64,000 bases of DNA. It comes from Stereum hirsutum FP-91666 SS1 (Eukaryota > Basidiomycota > Agaricomycetes > Russulales > Stereaceae). Below the pieces are notes generated by a model. That model ran no database searches, was not told the origin of the DNA, and saw only the letters and a list, made by a program, of their open reading frames with translations. Every line of letters begins with the position of its first letter. The first letter of the stretch is position 1. This document shows, in pieces, positions 36,301 through 47,380 of this stretch. The DNA is taken from NCBI RefSeq assembly GCF_000264905.1, contig NW_006763141.1, forward strand, positions 191,558 to 255,557. Reading direction: 5' to 3'. The translations under genes were made by a program, and so were the position numbers.

Positions 36301-39221
36301 GGCATCATGCATGTTGTGGTTCTGAAGCGTCCTCGATGTTCCTCGAATACCGCATGAATGCTCAACCCACATGGAAGGACAAAAATACAAATTCGCCTAC
36401 TCTCCTGTTTGGGATTGCCGCACGGGGATGGAAGTTATGAAGTTCAGTGAGAGGCGAACGGCAGACCATGGCATATACTACCTTCGCTATGGTTTTGGCA
36501 ACGACCCTCCAAGAAACACAGGTCGGATCTCTTAGAGAAGGGGCAAGATACAAGTGTAAGTGCATGAATATTCAAAGCGCCAACTCAGGAAGGAGCGAGT
36601 TGAAAAAATCGTTTCAAGGAGCAAATGAGCCTGTGAACACTTCTAGATCGCGATCGGCAAGAGTGATATCTATGTATCTGGTTCCCTTGTCGAATCTGCA
36701 TGGCTTTTTTAGGCATGGTGGGCCTTTGCAAGGGCCATGGACGCCAATGTCGACAGCGCATAGTCTGCTATAGTCTGAAACCTCTATCTAGCTTGTGAAT
36801 CTGTGGCGTGTGAGTATAAATTGAAATTTGAACCCCTTTGTAGAGCCATGGGCTGCCATGGCCAGCGGCAGCGTACGTGTGACGAGCGATCGCCCTGGGA
36901 GGATAGATACAATTCGCGATCAATAATCGCACTTCCTATCCGGTACAAACTTCGTACGTCACATCTCGAGACCCCCACCCAAAATTTCACAGAGGGCGAC
37001 ATGGCTTACGGCAAAAGCGCTTCCCGTTCTTGCCTGATGCATGTGTGAAAAGACGAGAAGACAAAGGGAACAAGTAGCACCTTCGAAAGGCATCCTGTTC
37101 TACGAGGAACGGGAATGAGGCGGATGCAGAAGAAATAGACGGCTCGGCTTGCCACGAATCGTGAGTCGTGAGTGAATGCTTACCCTCCGGCAAGTCAAGA
37201 ACAGCGTATCCGCGATTTTCGATGGTGCCGCTAGGTACGTACACACTCGCATCGGAAAATCCATCCACGAGTAGAACAAAAGGACACTGCGTGTACGCCA
37301 CACATACGTGCTCGTCAGCCTGTCTCAATTTCCCAAGACGATATCGCGCACAGGATCGAGAGACCTCGGGAATGTCCGGTCAAGGGACGGTGTAGGGACG
37401 GTATACTTATGCAGTCATATAACCGTAGTCTGAGAGCGAGCAGTTAAACATCGTGTAGGATTGACGCTGGGAACAAGCCGAAGCACTGCTCAGAAGATGC
37501 ACAGAGCAGGCAATAAGAAAGTGGCATGATGGCGGGCCGCATAAGTATCTCGGCGATGGCCTTCTAGCAGCGTGTGCCACACTTCCTCCTTGCGTCGTGG
37601 GTGAAATGAAAAGGCTGCCACATGTATGGTCTCAGATGGTCTCTGAAATGGAGCCAATACGGCGTCATTCATGTATCCTCAGATGCTTCTACCTCAAGCA
37701 AGTCTTGGGAGGTGCTGCGGATGCGAAGGAGTCGTGTAAGCACTAAGCTACCCAGGCTGAGGGAAGAGTGTCTTTGATACCGTCGCTCTAAACCATGTGA
37801 GGTACGGACCTTGATCGATATGGACGTGAGGTTATAAAGGCCGACAGGGTTAGTTCCCCTGGCAGGTAAGCAACCTAACGCCGCAGATTAATGACGGTTT
37901 GTGGTTGAGCAGAATACGAGCGTGGAAAAAAGAAGGTTTGGAGAGAACGTACATCCAAATAATCTCCGTGATAATCACAGCAAAGATAGACCGTACGAAT
38001 GAGTTCGAAGGGTTGGAAGGCGCCCTGAATTCAACGTTGGCGAGTTCGCGAAGATGTGAGAAGCTTTGAAGCTGAGATATTCGAGAGCAGGACGTACCTT
38101 GTCGACAAAGAGCTCTCCGAAGAGCCATTGGTGATACGGCGAATCGTATGGAGCCCTCGTTGACGCAATCACGGAGATGGTTGTACAGCTTACATGGGCG
38201 ACACTTCAAAATATGGTACCGGTATACCTGGTATATCGAAGCAAGAAACGTTGTCAGGAAAACTCACCTAAGGCGGGAGGAAAATATCAATGGCAAATAC
38301 ATACGTACAGCGTTTGGGTCAAGACCGTCAAGTGACGCTCGGGGGTTGTGGCGGTTCGTCAGAGAGTCGTCCATTTCGAGTGGTTGATGAACTTAGGATA
38401 TTTGTAGATTTTCTCGGGGCGCATATTTCGTAGAATCTATATGAGAAGAAGAAAAAAAATTGAAGTTAGATGTAGACTCGCTAGTAGGTGTAGAGAGATG
38501 AACCCGACGTTAGTCAAAGTCCTTCTCGGCGTTCGAACATGCACAGACAACCGCAGATCAAACAATAGAATATGATAGACTTCGAAGAGGGTGTTACAAT
38601 TCCTGGCATCCGCAAACGTACGTGAAATCATAATCGAAGCAGTGACCCTCTCACACAAGGGTGTCGCCAGGCTCACCGTATCGACAAGTCGAGGGAGAAG
38701 GCATTCGTGCTCTATGGAGACAAAGAAAAAGACCAATATTTGCAAAAGAAAAACAGACTCACACTATGCAACGGACTAATCGCAACCGAACCAATGAGCT
38801 TTCAAGGTAACGCGGGCCCGCTTGCCAGCCTTGTTGTTGATCGCAAAATTGACGCAAAATTGAAAGTTGTTGCAATTGGAGAGCGAAGTAGAGCGATGTG
38901 ACGAAGTAGCTGTAGCGAGAATTTCAAGCATCATCCGCTCATACCCTTCCAAATGTTTTTGAGTGACCTTCAGGATCTAGCGCTCACTGTTAAGTCAGAA
39001 GTCAGAAAAGGAGAAAAGACAACCAACACGTTTGTTTGTCGTTGTTGAATTCGGAAGCCTTCGGGTTCTGAATATTTGAATACCTATGACGTCATGAGTC
39101 GTGCCACACCATCTAGAGCGGCTCTCATTCGCTGGGCTCAGCACCCATCTACGGGCTTCGAGTCAGACTTTTCCGTCTCCATCTTCGTTGAAAGCCTTCT
39201 TAATCAAACGAATTGTCCACG
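27384..39221. other. Gene-poor region, nothing firmly recognised
   Basis: Nearly 12 kb without a supportable gene. The minus strand again has many donor-like strings and short protein-like stretches. Examples are 33900-34080 (a hydrophobic run LDFILLTLPSMIVL), 34543-35046 (Ser/Pro/His-rich, open 167 codons), 35530-35720 (MDAKVIDLLRVGQSG, ending GDWEPLVED), and 38309-38374 (an ATG followed by 22 codons and GTACGT). None could be extended into a phased gene with a known domain. There are no transposon proteins, rRNA or tRNA. The regular spacing of donor-like strings may reflect decayed genes or unrecognised intron-rich genes. Confidence 0.4.
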
Positions 39222-39747
39222 ATGTCTTCTGCTGCCCAAAAGATATCTTCAGTCCTTCTCGCACGCACACTGCCCCCACTCTCTCCGTCGTCAATCTACG
39301 ACTCATCCCTAACATCACAAATTGATGCCCTGAATCCCGACCCAGTATATCTGAGAGCCGCATTACACTTAGCAAACGACGATATTGACAGGGCTCATGA
39401 GCTTGCACAGGGTGACGAAGGAGAGGAGACGAGCGATTATCTACACGGAATGTTGCACAGGAGGGAAGGAGATTATTGGAATTCGAAGGCACGTTCCTGG
39501 CGTTGACACCAATATTTTCAACCGCCAATCTTCCTCTGTCTAGTGGTGGCTCGGCTCCGGCATGCGCACGGTCCATCCTGTTCTAAAATCCGTTCATGGT
39601 GGCGTGGCCGGTGGAAAGAAGTTCGTAGATGCGTGCGAGAAGGTAGGCAAGGGACGGAACGAGGACTTGGAAAACAAGCAATGGGAGGAGTTGAAAGGCG
39701 TAGTGGAATACGCATTGAAGAAAGCGGGAGGCGAAGAGAGGAAGTGA
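39222..39747 (+). CDS. Small conserved protein of unknown function, GC-AG intron
   Basis: Two exons (39222-39488 and 39544-39747) give 156 residues. The start is the ATG of MSSAAQKISSVLLARTLPPL. The segment YLHGMLHRREGDYWNSK is followed across the intron by WWLGSGMRTVHPVL. Together they match a short conserved motif (HGxLHRREGDYxNSKYW...HPVL) that I associate with small uncharacterised fungal and bacterial proteins. Upstream, LRAALHLANDDIDRAHELAQ is helical. The intron begins GCACGT after AAG and ends CTGTCTAG, so it uses a GC donor. Only this junction keeps the conserved motif in frame. The function is not known. Confidence 0.8.
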
Positions 39748-41431
39748 GTCAACGCGAGTGATTCGTGTATGAGGATGAACAGGGAGTAAGCGTGTTGTCC
39801 AAGCGGCGGCACAACTGTGTAGTGGGAGGCAGGATAGACGGTGAGGGCTGGTCCAGTGTTCTTATCCAGGTGGATCATCTGCATAAGTATGGATGTTTGT
39901 ATTTTCTTCTGTGTCTGTATCACTACCTGCGCATTTGAGCGAACCTGAAAGAATAACGCTCCCTCTAAGCGATTGTCTGGTGCAACGTTCAATAAAGACA
40001 GTGCTACACATCCACGTGCTCCTCTGATATTTTATTGTAACCATATAATCATCATCGAGCCTTTGGTACCGATGTTCGCAAACTGCTTAATGTCTCCGAA
40101 GGCGCCAGCTAAAGAATGATGAGATTGTTGGAAGCCCTGGGCGTGGACGGAGCTCGACGCAGGCAGCCGTACGGATGCTACGTTATACGAAGTGTGGTTG
40201 CTTTGTCGTGGAACGTACGACGAGATAGCGGGGAGGGAGAAGAGAGGCCACATCTTTACTGTCGGACGAGAAGGGCGTGATGGGCGAAGGTCTATGGCCC
40301 GGGAGACACCGCCTTCACCGGCCGGACGAAAGTTGGATGGACCTGTAGAGTACATGCAGCTGTCGAACAAGCATAGCGATACAATGAGACAGGCAAGTTG
40401 ATGTGCAGTGGGGATTGTCTGAGTCGCGTGATAAACCGCTCGTAGGCTTTCTTAAGTATCATCACAACATCCTTTGACAACATATTCCACTCTGAAGTCG
40501 GATGCTCTCTGAGAATAAAGAATATGAGAGTCAGTGGCATGTATTATTAAGAAAGGGACAAAGGGGGCGCACGTGTAGACAAAAAAAAGGTTCCAAAACT
40601 CGAAAGTCGGCATCGGGACAAAGCCTGACGCCTGAATGGCGGACAGACAAGAACCTGCAGAGAAAAAGTGTCGGTCTGTGTGAATATTTACGTTTAATCT
40701 TGTCCGTCCTTCAGAGTCAGCATTACAGTCGTCACAGATAGGAATGTACGACAAAAGAGCGATCAGTCGGATCCTCCGAAGTGTAGCACCAGGTAGCACC
40801 ATTCCTTCGCAGTTTTTAGCAGTACATCATATACGAATGTTGCATAGCGAACTAAAACTCACGCGTATTGTCTACAGCAGAAGTATTGGAGGGAATTCAA
40901 TATGTCTCAACAGCAAGATCGCGGAATACTCACAATGTTGGCGTCCATCTTCTTCCAACATCTCCAAGATGTCCCATCTTCGCCTATGAACCGATACCTG
41001 CCTCAAGCTAGCTCGTCTATCCCAAGACCATCAGGGCACTCTGAGTAGGGTTCGAGTACAGTATCCTCAAAGGAGCTCGCCGCCTGGCAGAGTTCAATCT
41101 GAATCATGAACAGTGGCAACATGACAACGCTTCTGGTGCGGTTGGTCATTCGACGCCCGTCAATCACAGGACTGAAGTGAGCCAAAGCGTCTGATTGTAC
41201 GCGATGAATTTCCCAGGTCAATTATCGAACTGCAGCAAGGGAATGGTTGAAAATCGACAAAGGCTAAGATGATGATGGTCCGTTCAGGAGCCAAGTTCTC
41301 GTAAGTTCGCGACCGGCAAGCGCCGGAAAGTGGAAGGGCAAATCCTTATTGTGTTCAATAACCACCACGTCGAACCTCAAGCTTCAAGGTCAGCGTAGAA
41401 ATATAAACTCTCGAGCGCCCCATCCACAAAG
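39748..41431. other. Intergenic, no gene recognised
   Basis: This holds the 3' flank of the small conserved gene and the promoter of F-box copy 2. A TATAAA-like string lies about 30 nt before the ATG at 41432. No conserved coding segment was seen. Confidence 0.5.
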
Positions 41432-43613
41432 ATGGATAGTAGTGAAGTTCAAAACGGGTAAGTCTTTGACTTGGACCAGTATTACCATAAGAATCCAAAT
41501 TGGAACCCACCTCGGTGCCACCCATCATACTAATATCGACATTTATGTCCCCAGGCAGCGCTTGTCCCAGGAACAGGACAACCCCTTGAACCCGAAAGCT
41601 AATAAGGTCAGTGCTCTACCAGTTTGATCTCCTAATCGATATGCCCGTCGACTTTCGCCACACCTGGAAGTCCTGTCACTTGCTCACATTTTCTACAATC
41701 ATCAGGCCTCATCCGGGGCCGATAAATATTGGACCTCCGCATTTGCTTCTCGCATTAATACAGTTGATTTCACGAACCCAACCGGCAATGTTGACGGAGC
41801 CATTGTCGCCCGTCAAGTGTTAGATGACGAACTTGAGGCCCTGGCAAGGATCATGGCGCTAGCTCGGGCACATCGAAATGCGCACTCCCTTCCCTACCGC
41901 CTTCCGCCCGAGATATTGGCGCGCTGCTTTTGGTTCCTCAGCGGTGTCGAAAACCCAAACTCTGGAACGACCACCCTGAGCTACGGTGGGGTGGCTCCTT
42001 ACAGACCACGCATTGGTTGGCTCAAGGTGCTACACGTATGCGGACATTGGCGTCAAGTCGCGATTTCATATCCTCACTTATGGGCCGACATCGATTTCTC
42101 GCTTGGATCAACCTGGGCTCGGACGATGGTCCTTCAATCCAAAGCAGTGCCTATCACGTTGAATCACCATCGGCTCTCTAACGAAAACAAAGACTTCATA
42201 CGAGATATTTTGCAAAACCATGCCCACCACATAAAGAGCCTATCACTCACGTTAGCCCTCTCCTGCAAAACCGACATGCTGTCGTCCGTAGTTGATGGCC
42301 TTCCTCCCGCACCGATGTTGGAAACTCTGACCCTCTCGACGTCTCCTGCGCTACCGCGTTCTGGACGATCGCAATCACTTCCTACTCATCTCTTCATGAA
42401 TCGCACACCTTGTCTTCGTCAACTCGCCATTCATGGAGTCGTTCTCCCGGATACAACATTCGCAATTCTATCTAATGTCACCAACCTCACGCTGTCGTTG
42501 AACAGTTCATATCGCGATATTCCCCAATTTACTCGTGACCCTGGCATGCCATCTGTACAGACAATGCTATCTCTCCTGGGCAGCCCCAGCCATTTAGAGC
42601 GTCTTAGCCTTACTCACATTCTTCCCTGCATCTCTAAAGGAGCTATGTCCTCCGGTGTCGGTATAGTCCCTCTTCCCTACCTGACCGAAATCCGACTTGA
42701 AGGTCCCTCTGTGGGTTGCGCGTTCATGTTACGCCACCTCGACTTCCCACAAAATGCCCGACTCTCTGCCCGAGGCACCGCCGACGAATCTGTCTGGAGC
42801 CATACCGAGCGCATATCGACCCTCTTTTCTGCCGTCGCCTCCCATACTCATGGCGACAAGGCGCCTCGTATCCGTACACTCGCAATCTTCTCTTACCACA
42901 ACCTCGACCACCAGGGCTGCGATATAAAGGCGTGGGATATCGATGTCGGCGACGCCGGATCTGATCTTCCTCCACAATACGATTATGGATTGGACACCGC
43001 AGTCGTTCAAGTGCAGATAGTTTGCGACCGGGACCAAATGCCATCGTTCGCTTCGATCAGCGGTATTGTAGATCTCACCGAGTTACGCACAATCGACATG
43101 GGCAGCATGAACTGGACCGTGTTCTCAGATTCCATGCCGACTCTTGCGTCCTTGAAACAGCTGCGCAACATCTCGATCAGTGGGATGACGTCCGTACGAG
43201 CTTTCCTCTCGGCTTTGGTGGAGCCCGTGAGCGGGGAAGGCAGGTCCCAAAAGCCGGCTGGGGGAAATCATGGGAAGAAGAAACCTTGGCCTCGTGTTCA
43301 GGCGCACGAAGTGTTTCTACCAAACCTGATCTCGGTCGACATCGTGGACATGGATTTCGACCCAGACTTGACGAAGCTTTTCAGATCTCACCTGAAAAGG
43401 CGGAAGAAGATCGGGAAGCCTATACGGCGCCTGGGTATCATCGACTGCATTATCGACGAAGGTTTCCTCGTGGAGTTGGAAACGATAGTTCCGAAGGTGG
43501 ATTGGGATGGGTACACAGGGGACGAAGAATATGATGACGATGATGAAGACGACGAGAACTCTTTCGACGATTCTGAGGGTTACGGTTCTGAGTTCGACGA
43601 CTTTGCTTTCTGA
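41432..43613 (+). CDS. F-box-like protein with acidic C-terminal tail (copy 2)
   Basis: Three exons (41432-41457, 41555-41606, 41706-43613) give 661 residues in phase. The start MDSSEVQNG is followed by RQRLSQEQDNPLN. The main exon begins ASSGADKYWTSAFASRINTV, aligning with SSVARGYWTAAINTRL of copy 1. It continues DDELEALARIMALARAHRN and the F-box-like YRLPPEILARCFWFL (about residues 75-89). A leucine-rich body and an acidic tail (EYDDDDEDDENSFDDSEGYG) end the protein. Copy 1 at 6956-9253 shares this order and the position of the intron before the YW motif, so the two are paralogs. The usual interpretation is an SCF-type substrate adaptor; the target is unknown. Confidence 0.9.
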
Positions 43614-43906
43614 ATCTCCAGGTAAAACGGTTTTATCTTTTCATAGTCTGTTCTACGATTGACGTCCTTCCTCCTTCAGAATGAACATCTTCCCTGAGTT
43701 GTGCTTTGCCCTAGCAGATACAGCGAAGGCGAATTTGGTCGTGTTTCTTGACATATTTTCTCTCCATCTATTTTCGTCGTCAATCTGTCTTTCAGGTAAT
43801 ACTACAACAGTCGTACATCACCCGTAGTAAGCGGTCATAGGTACATATTTATACTCCTGCGGACTGAGAGATAGTTATCAAGCATCTCCATCGAAGGATC
43901 ACAAAT

Positions 43907-46795
43907 CACAGCTTCGCTCCCTTTCCCTCCGCCAGCTTCTGCCCCCGCTTCAACATCGGCCTTATATATTCCTACAAATGCGCGCCACCGTGAATAAATG
44001 AACAATATGTACAACTTTGAGAGAACGCACCTCGTATCCAGGGACGACTTCCGTCTGGTTCAGCGGCTCGCCCTGCACGCGTTCCCAGAATGCCTCGTAT
44101 ACCCTGCCGTCATACACACCGAGCACGCTGAAAGACCAAGTAGAATCGAGGTGTGGCATGAATCAGTCTTTAACGTTCGTTCGTTCCTAGATGAGAGAGG
44201 TAAATTGCATACCTATCGAGCTCCCAGTCGGAGAACCCAAACGCGTCGCCGAGCGCAATCGATTCTGGAATAATATGGAGACAAGACGTCGCGATAGCGT
44301 GGCGGAGGTGATGTGCCGGATCCTTAAAGTCTCCGCTGGCTGGTGAGGCCGGAGTGACCAAACCGAAGGAAAGGAGGTCGGCGAGGCCTTCTTCAACAGC
44401 GACAAGGAGATACTATGATAATAAATGAAGGTAGGGGCAGGTTAGCAAACTACGAATTCAGAGAATGATGACTAAAAGACAGACCGAAGAATACAATCTC
44501 GCGACCACGGCTTTCGTCGCTGCAGGCAGCTTCACGTCTTCCAGACCACGGATCATGTCAAGTATCTGCGCCGCAACGAACGCCTCCGTCACCGCGTTCG
44601 CAACGCGTCTGGACGCCCCTGCATCCAGCTCCTTGTCCAGGTCCAGGGCGGCGTGCGATCGGACGACGAATGCCGCTCGCCACTCCAGTAGCGACGCGAG
44701 TATGGCCGGGTCGGACCAATCCGATGATGAGGTGGGCGAGGGTGGCGGCGTGGTGTTGGATGGAAGTAGACAGCGGAGGTACGCAGAGGAGGGCGATAAT
44801 TGCGTTGGAGAGGATGATGCTGTTGCTGTCGACGATCGAACGCGATGGAATGCTTTCAGGGCTGCTCGAACGACCTGATGGTCAAGGACGAAGTTGTCGC
44901 CTTCGTATCTATAATATGTAAGTATCAGCATCGGGTGCTGATTTACTAGCATCGGTGGCGAGAAGATAGAAAACTGACGTTGCGGCCGGGAGATATTGAG
45001 CGTAGAGCGATCCCAAGCCTGAAAACGCACTGAACCCGTGGCCGCCCATCGAGCGTCGGGCGACTTCGACATCGCGGGTCGTGATCGTCGTAGAAAGCAC
45101 CTTGAGTCCACTCGTGGTAGCGTGCATCTCGGCCAACGTGGACGTATCTCCAGCGGCGAGCTTGGCTGAAGTACTCGCGAACGATTTGGACTACCGGGGG
45201 GGGGGGGATGTCAGCATGGGAGTGCGATGGAGATTAGGTTTTCGTAAAAAGGCTCACGAGCTGCCTTCCGAGCTGGAGGAACACGTACGCCCGTGCGAGG
45301 ATGGGGACGAGCCGGTAGTGCACGGATTGATACGAGATGACTTGTTTCTCGAGGCCGTCGGCAGATTTGGAGCCTTGCCTACGGACGTGGGCATAGCGTA
45401 TCGAAATCGTCGCAGCTGCACGAGCATCATTAGCCAGTACTTCATTCAAACAGAGGGAGAAGTCTCTACGCACCCTTGGCTAGTACCCATCCGGCGGTAG
45501 TGACCATCCTGGAACACCTTAGTCACCGAATCATCTACGGGTCAACAAACCGATAAAATGACTCACTGCGACCGAATGTAAAGCATCTGCACTACAGTTC
45601 AGCGGGTCGGACCAACTTGATAGCACATGAATACTTACCCCTCCATAACTCATCTTCGCGTGCGGCGGTTGCACATACTTGCCTTCGGGCGTAACCTGCG
45701 CGAACTTCGACAGCATATGTTCTTTAGGCACTCGTACGTGGTCAAACTGTGCGAAACCGTGATCCTGGTTAGCCCACCCGCCCATGGCCTTCGGACCTAT
45801 TGACTCATGTTCAGTTGTGTGTCAAGTATACCAGAAGCGAACCCACCGATGTCGCCAATGTTCCTTCCAGGAAGGAGGGTATGGTCATCTGCAAGATACT
45901 TCAATCAATCCTGAGGGTATTCTGTATCGTTCAGGCATGTTACGCACCCAAAGAGCGAAGCTGCACGAAGAACAAATGTGGCCCGACATCCTTCCCACTT
46001 GGCAAGATCAACTTCGCCTGTACAACACCATGCGTCGCCGTCTTTCCAAGACTCCCAACCCACCACTTCGTACTCGTCAGCGTCGGCGAATTGATCTCGA
46101 ACTCTTGAGTCTCGGGTATGAAAGTCGCGGTGGTTTCGAGAGCGGAGACGTTACTGCCGTGACCGAGCTCGGTTTGGAGGTAACAGCCTAAGATACCGCG
46201 GTGTTGGATGAGGGGGCCATATGTGGCGAGAAGGGTCTCGGATCCTTGGCTCGTGACGACGGGCTCGAATGCTATGATATGGACCAGGTTATATTTGAGT
46301 ATATGAGAGCATGAGTATGAATTTGTACACAAATTCAGAGGAGAACATGACGGACGAACCGGCCAAGTGAAGGTCTATGGGTGCTCCGTCGTCGAGCAGA
46401 CCGATCGCATGACGCGTATCTTCGTCCGTCCAGCCGTGCTTTTCCTGTAGCTCAGAGATGTGGTTCATCATGGACAGTACGCGTTCGAATAGCTGTGTCC
46501 GCGTCATGAAGAGTCTATTATGCGCTCGACCCAACCGTGGTTATTTAAGGTGCAGTGCGGACGGTGAGGATCATACTGGCATACCGTTTCGACTTGTCGA
46601 AGACCGGATCTGAAGACATGATCTGAGCAATAGATTCATGTCGTCTCCAATGCTGATTACCATCTATGCGAACCATCAATACAAGACCTCGAGACCCAAC
46701 ACCACCGAATAACAAAACGAACCATGGAGGTAATCCCTCAGCGCCGTCACATCAATCACGCTATTTTCTCGGGCCCTCTTCAAGTCAGGATTCAT
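43907..46795 (-). CDS. POX1: Peroxisomal acyl-CoA oxidase
   Basis: Fourteen exons on the minus strand (46723-46795, 46585-46663, 46360-46514, 45948-46271, 45847-45888, 45639-45796, 45567-45586, 45474-45508, 45258-45415, 44979-45190, 44485-44909, 44213-44412, 44031-44127, 43907-43971) give 680 residues in perfect phase. Acyl-CoA oxidase hallmarks are present in order: MNPDLKRAR at the start, GCYLQTELGHGSNV and ETTATFIPETQEFEINSPT (about 130-170), TKWWVGSLGKTATH, MGGWANQDHGFAQFDHVRVP, KMSYGGMLYIRS, MGGHGFSAFSG, and TYEGDNFVL near 419, which I believe carries the catalytic glutamate. The last three residues, AKL, are a PTS1 peroxisomal signal. The enzyme does the first step of peroxisomal beta-oxidation, oxidising acyl-CoA to trans-2-enoyl-CoA with FAD and O2, releasing H2O2. 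Exons of 20, 35 and 42 nt make automatic models error-prone. Confidence 0.97.
45196..45207 (+). repeat. G12 homopolymer in an acyl-CoA oxidase intron
   Basis: Twelve consecutive G on the plus strand (C on the gene strand) sit immediately before the 3' splice site CGGTAG of the intron that precedes exon 10. It probably acts as the polypyrimidine tract and is a likely site of length variation or sequencing error. Confidence 0.9.
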
Positions 46796-47380
46796 GATAC
46801 CCAAGACTATTCTCGCAAGAAAGTGAAGCGCAGAGATGCTCAGAGTTTGTGGAGGTGTGCGTGGTCGGCGCAAGAGGTATAAACATCGTGATGTTTCGTG
46901 CGCTTGAACTTGAATGAGGCTCGTGGAAAGGTGACCGGCTTGCGTTGACGTTGAAGAACCCCGGCTCCGGTAACCCCTGACGCGGGTGCGGGGAAATTAC
47001 GAATTCGGAATTGGCCGGCGCGACCTTACACGGCGCCACTCACAGTTTGTGGCCCTCTCCTCTCGCTCTGCTTGATTGCCCTTTTCTCTTCTCAGCCCTT
47101 GAACCAGGAGGAGCCAAAGCAGCCCACATATGGCAGATCAAACTCGCAACTCATAAGATTCAAACTCAGGTATATATACTAGAAAGCTCAAGAAAAACAA
47201 CCGTCACCGTCAACGTCACCAGTGACACGAATGGAAGGAAAGAAGAAAGATAGATAAATATACTGCGGGTAGACTCGAAACCAGTCCCACGAACGAGCGT
47301 GTTTGGATCTGAAGACAGTCGTTCAGAGCGATAATCACGCCAGTGTCGCTCCTCGCTCCTTGCGCCAATCAGATCCGCCC
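46796..47380. other. Promoter region of the acyl-CoA oxidase gene
   Basis: 585 nt between two minus-strand genes. It should contain the acyl-CoA oxidase promoter and the 3' flank of the membrane-protein gene. I looked for the CCTCGG fatty-acid response element known from Aspergillus and did not see it. No gene is present. Confidence 0.5.
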
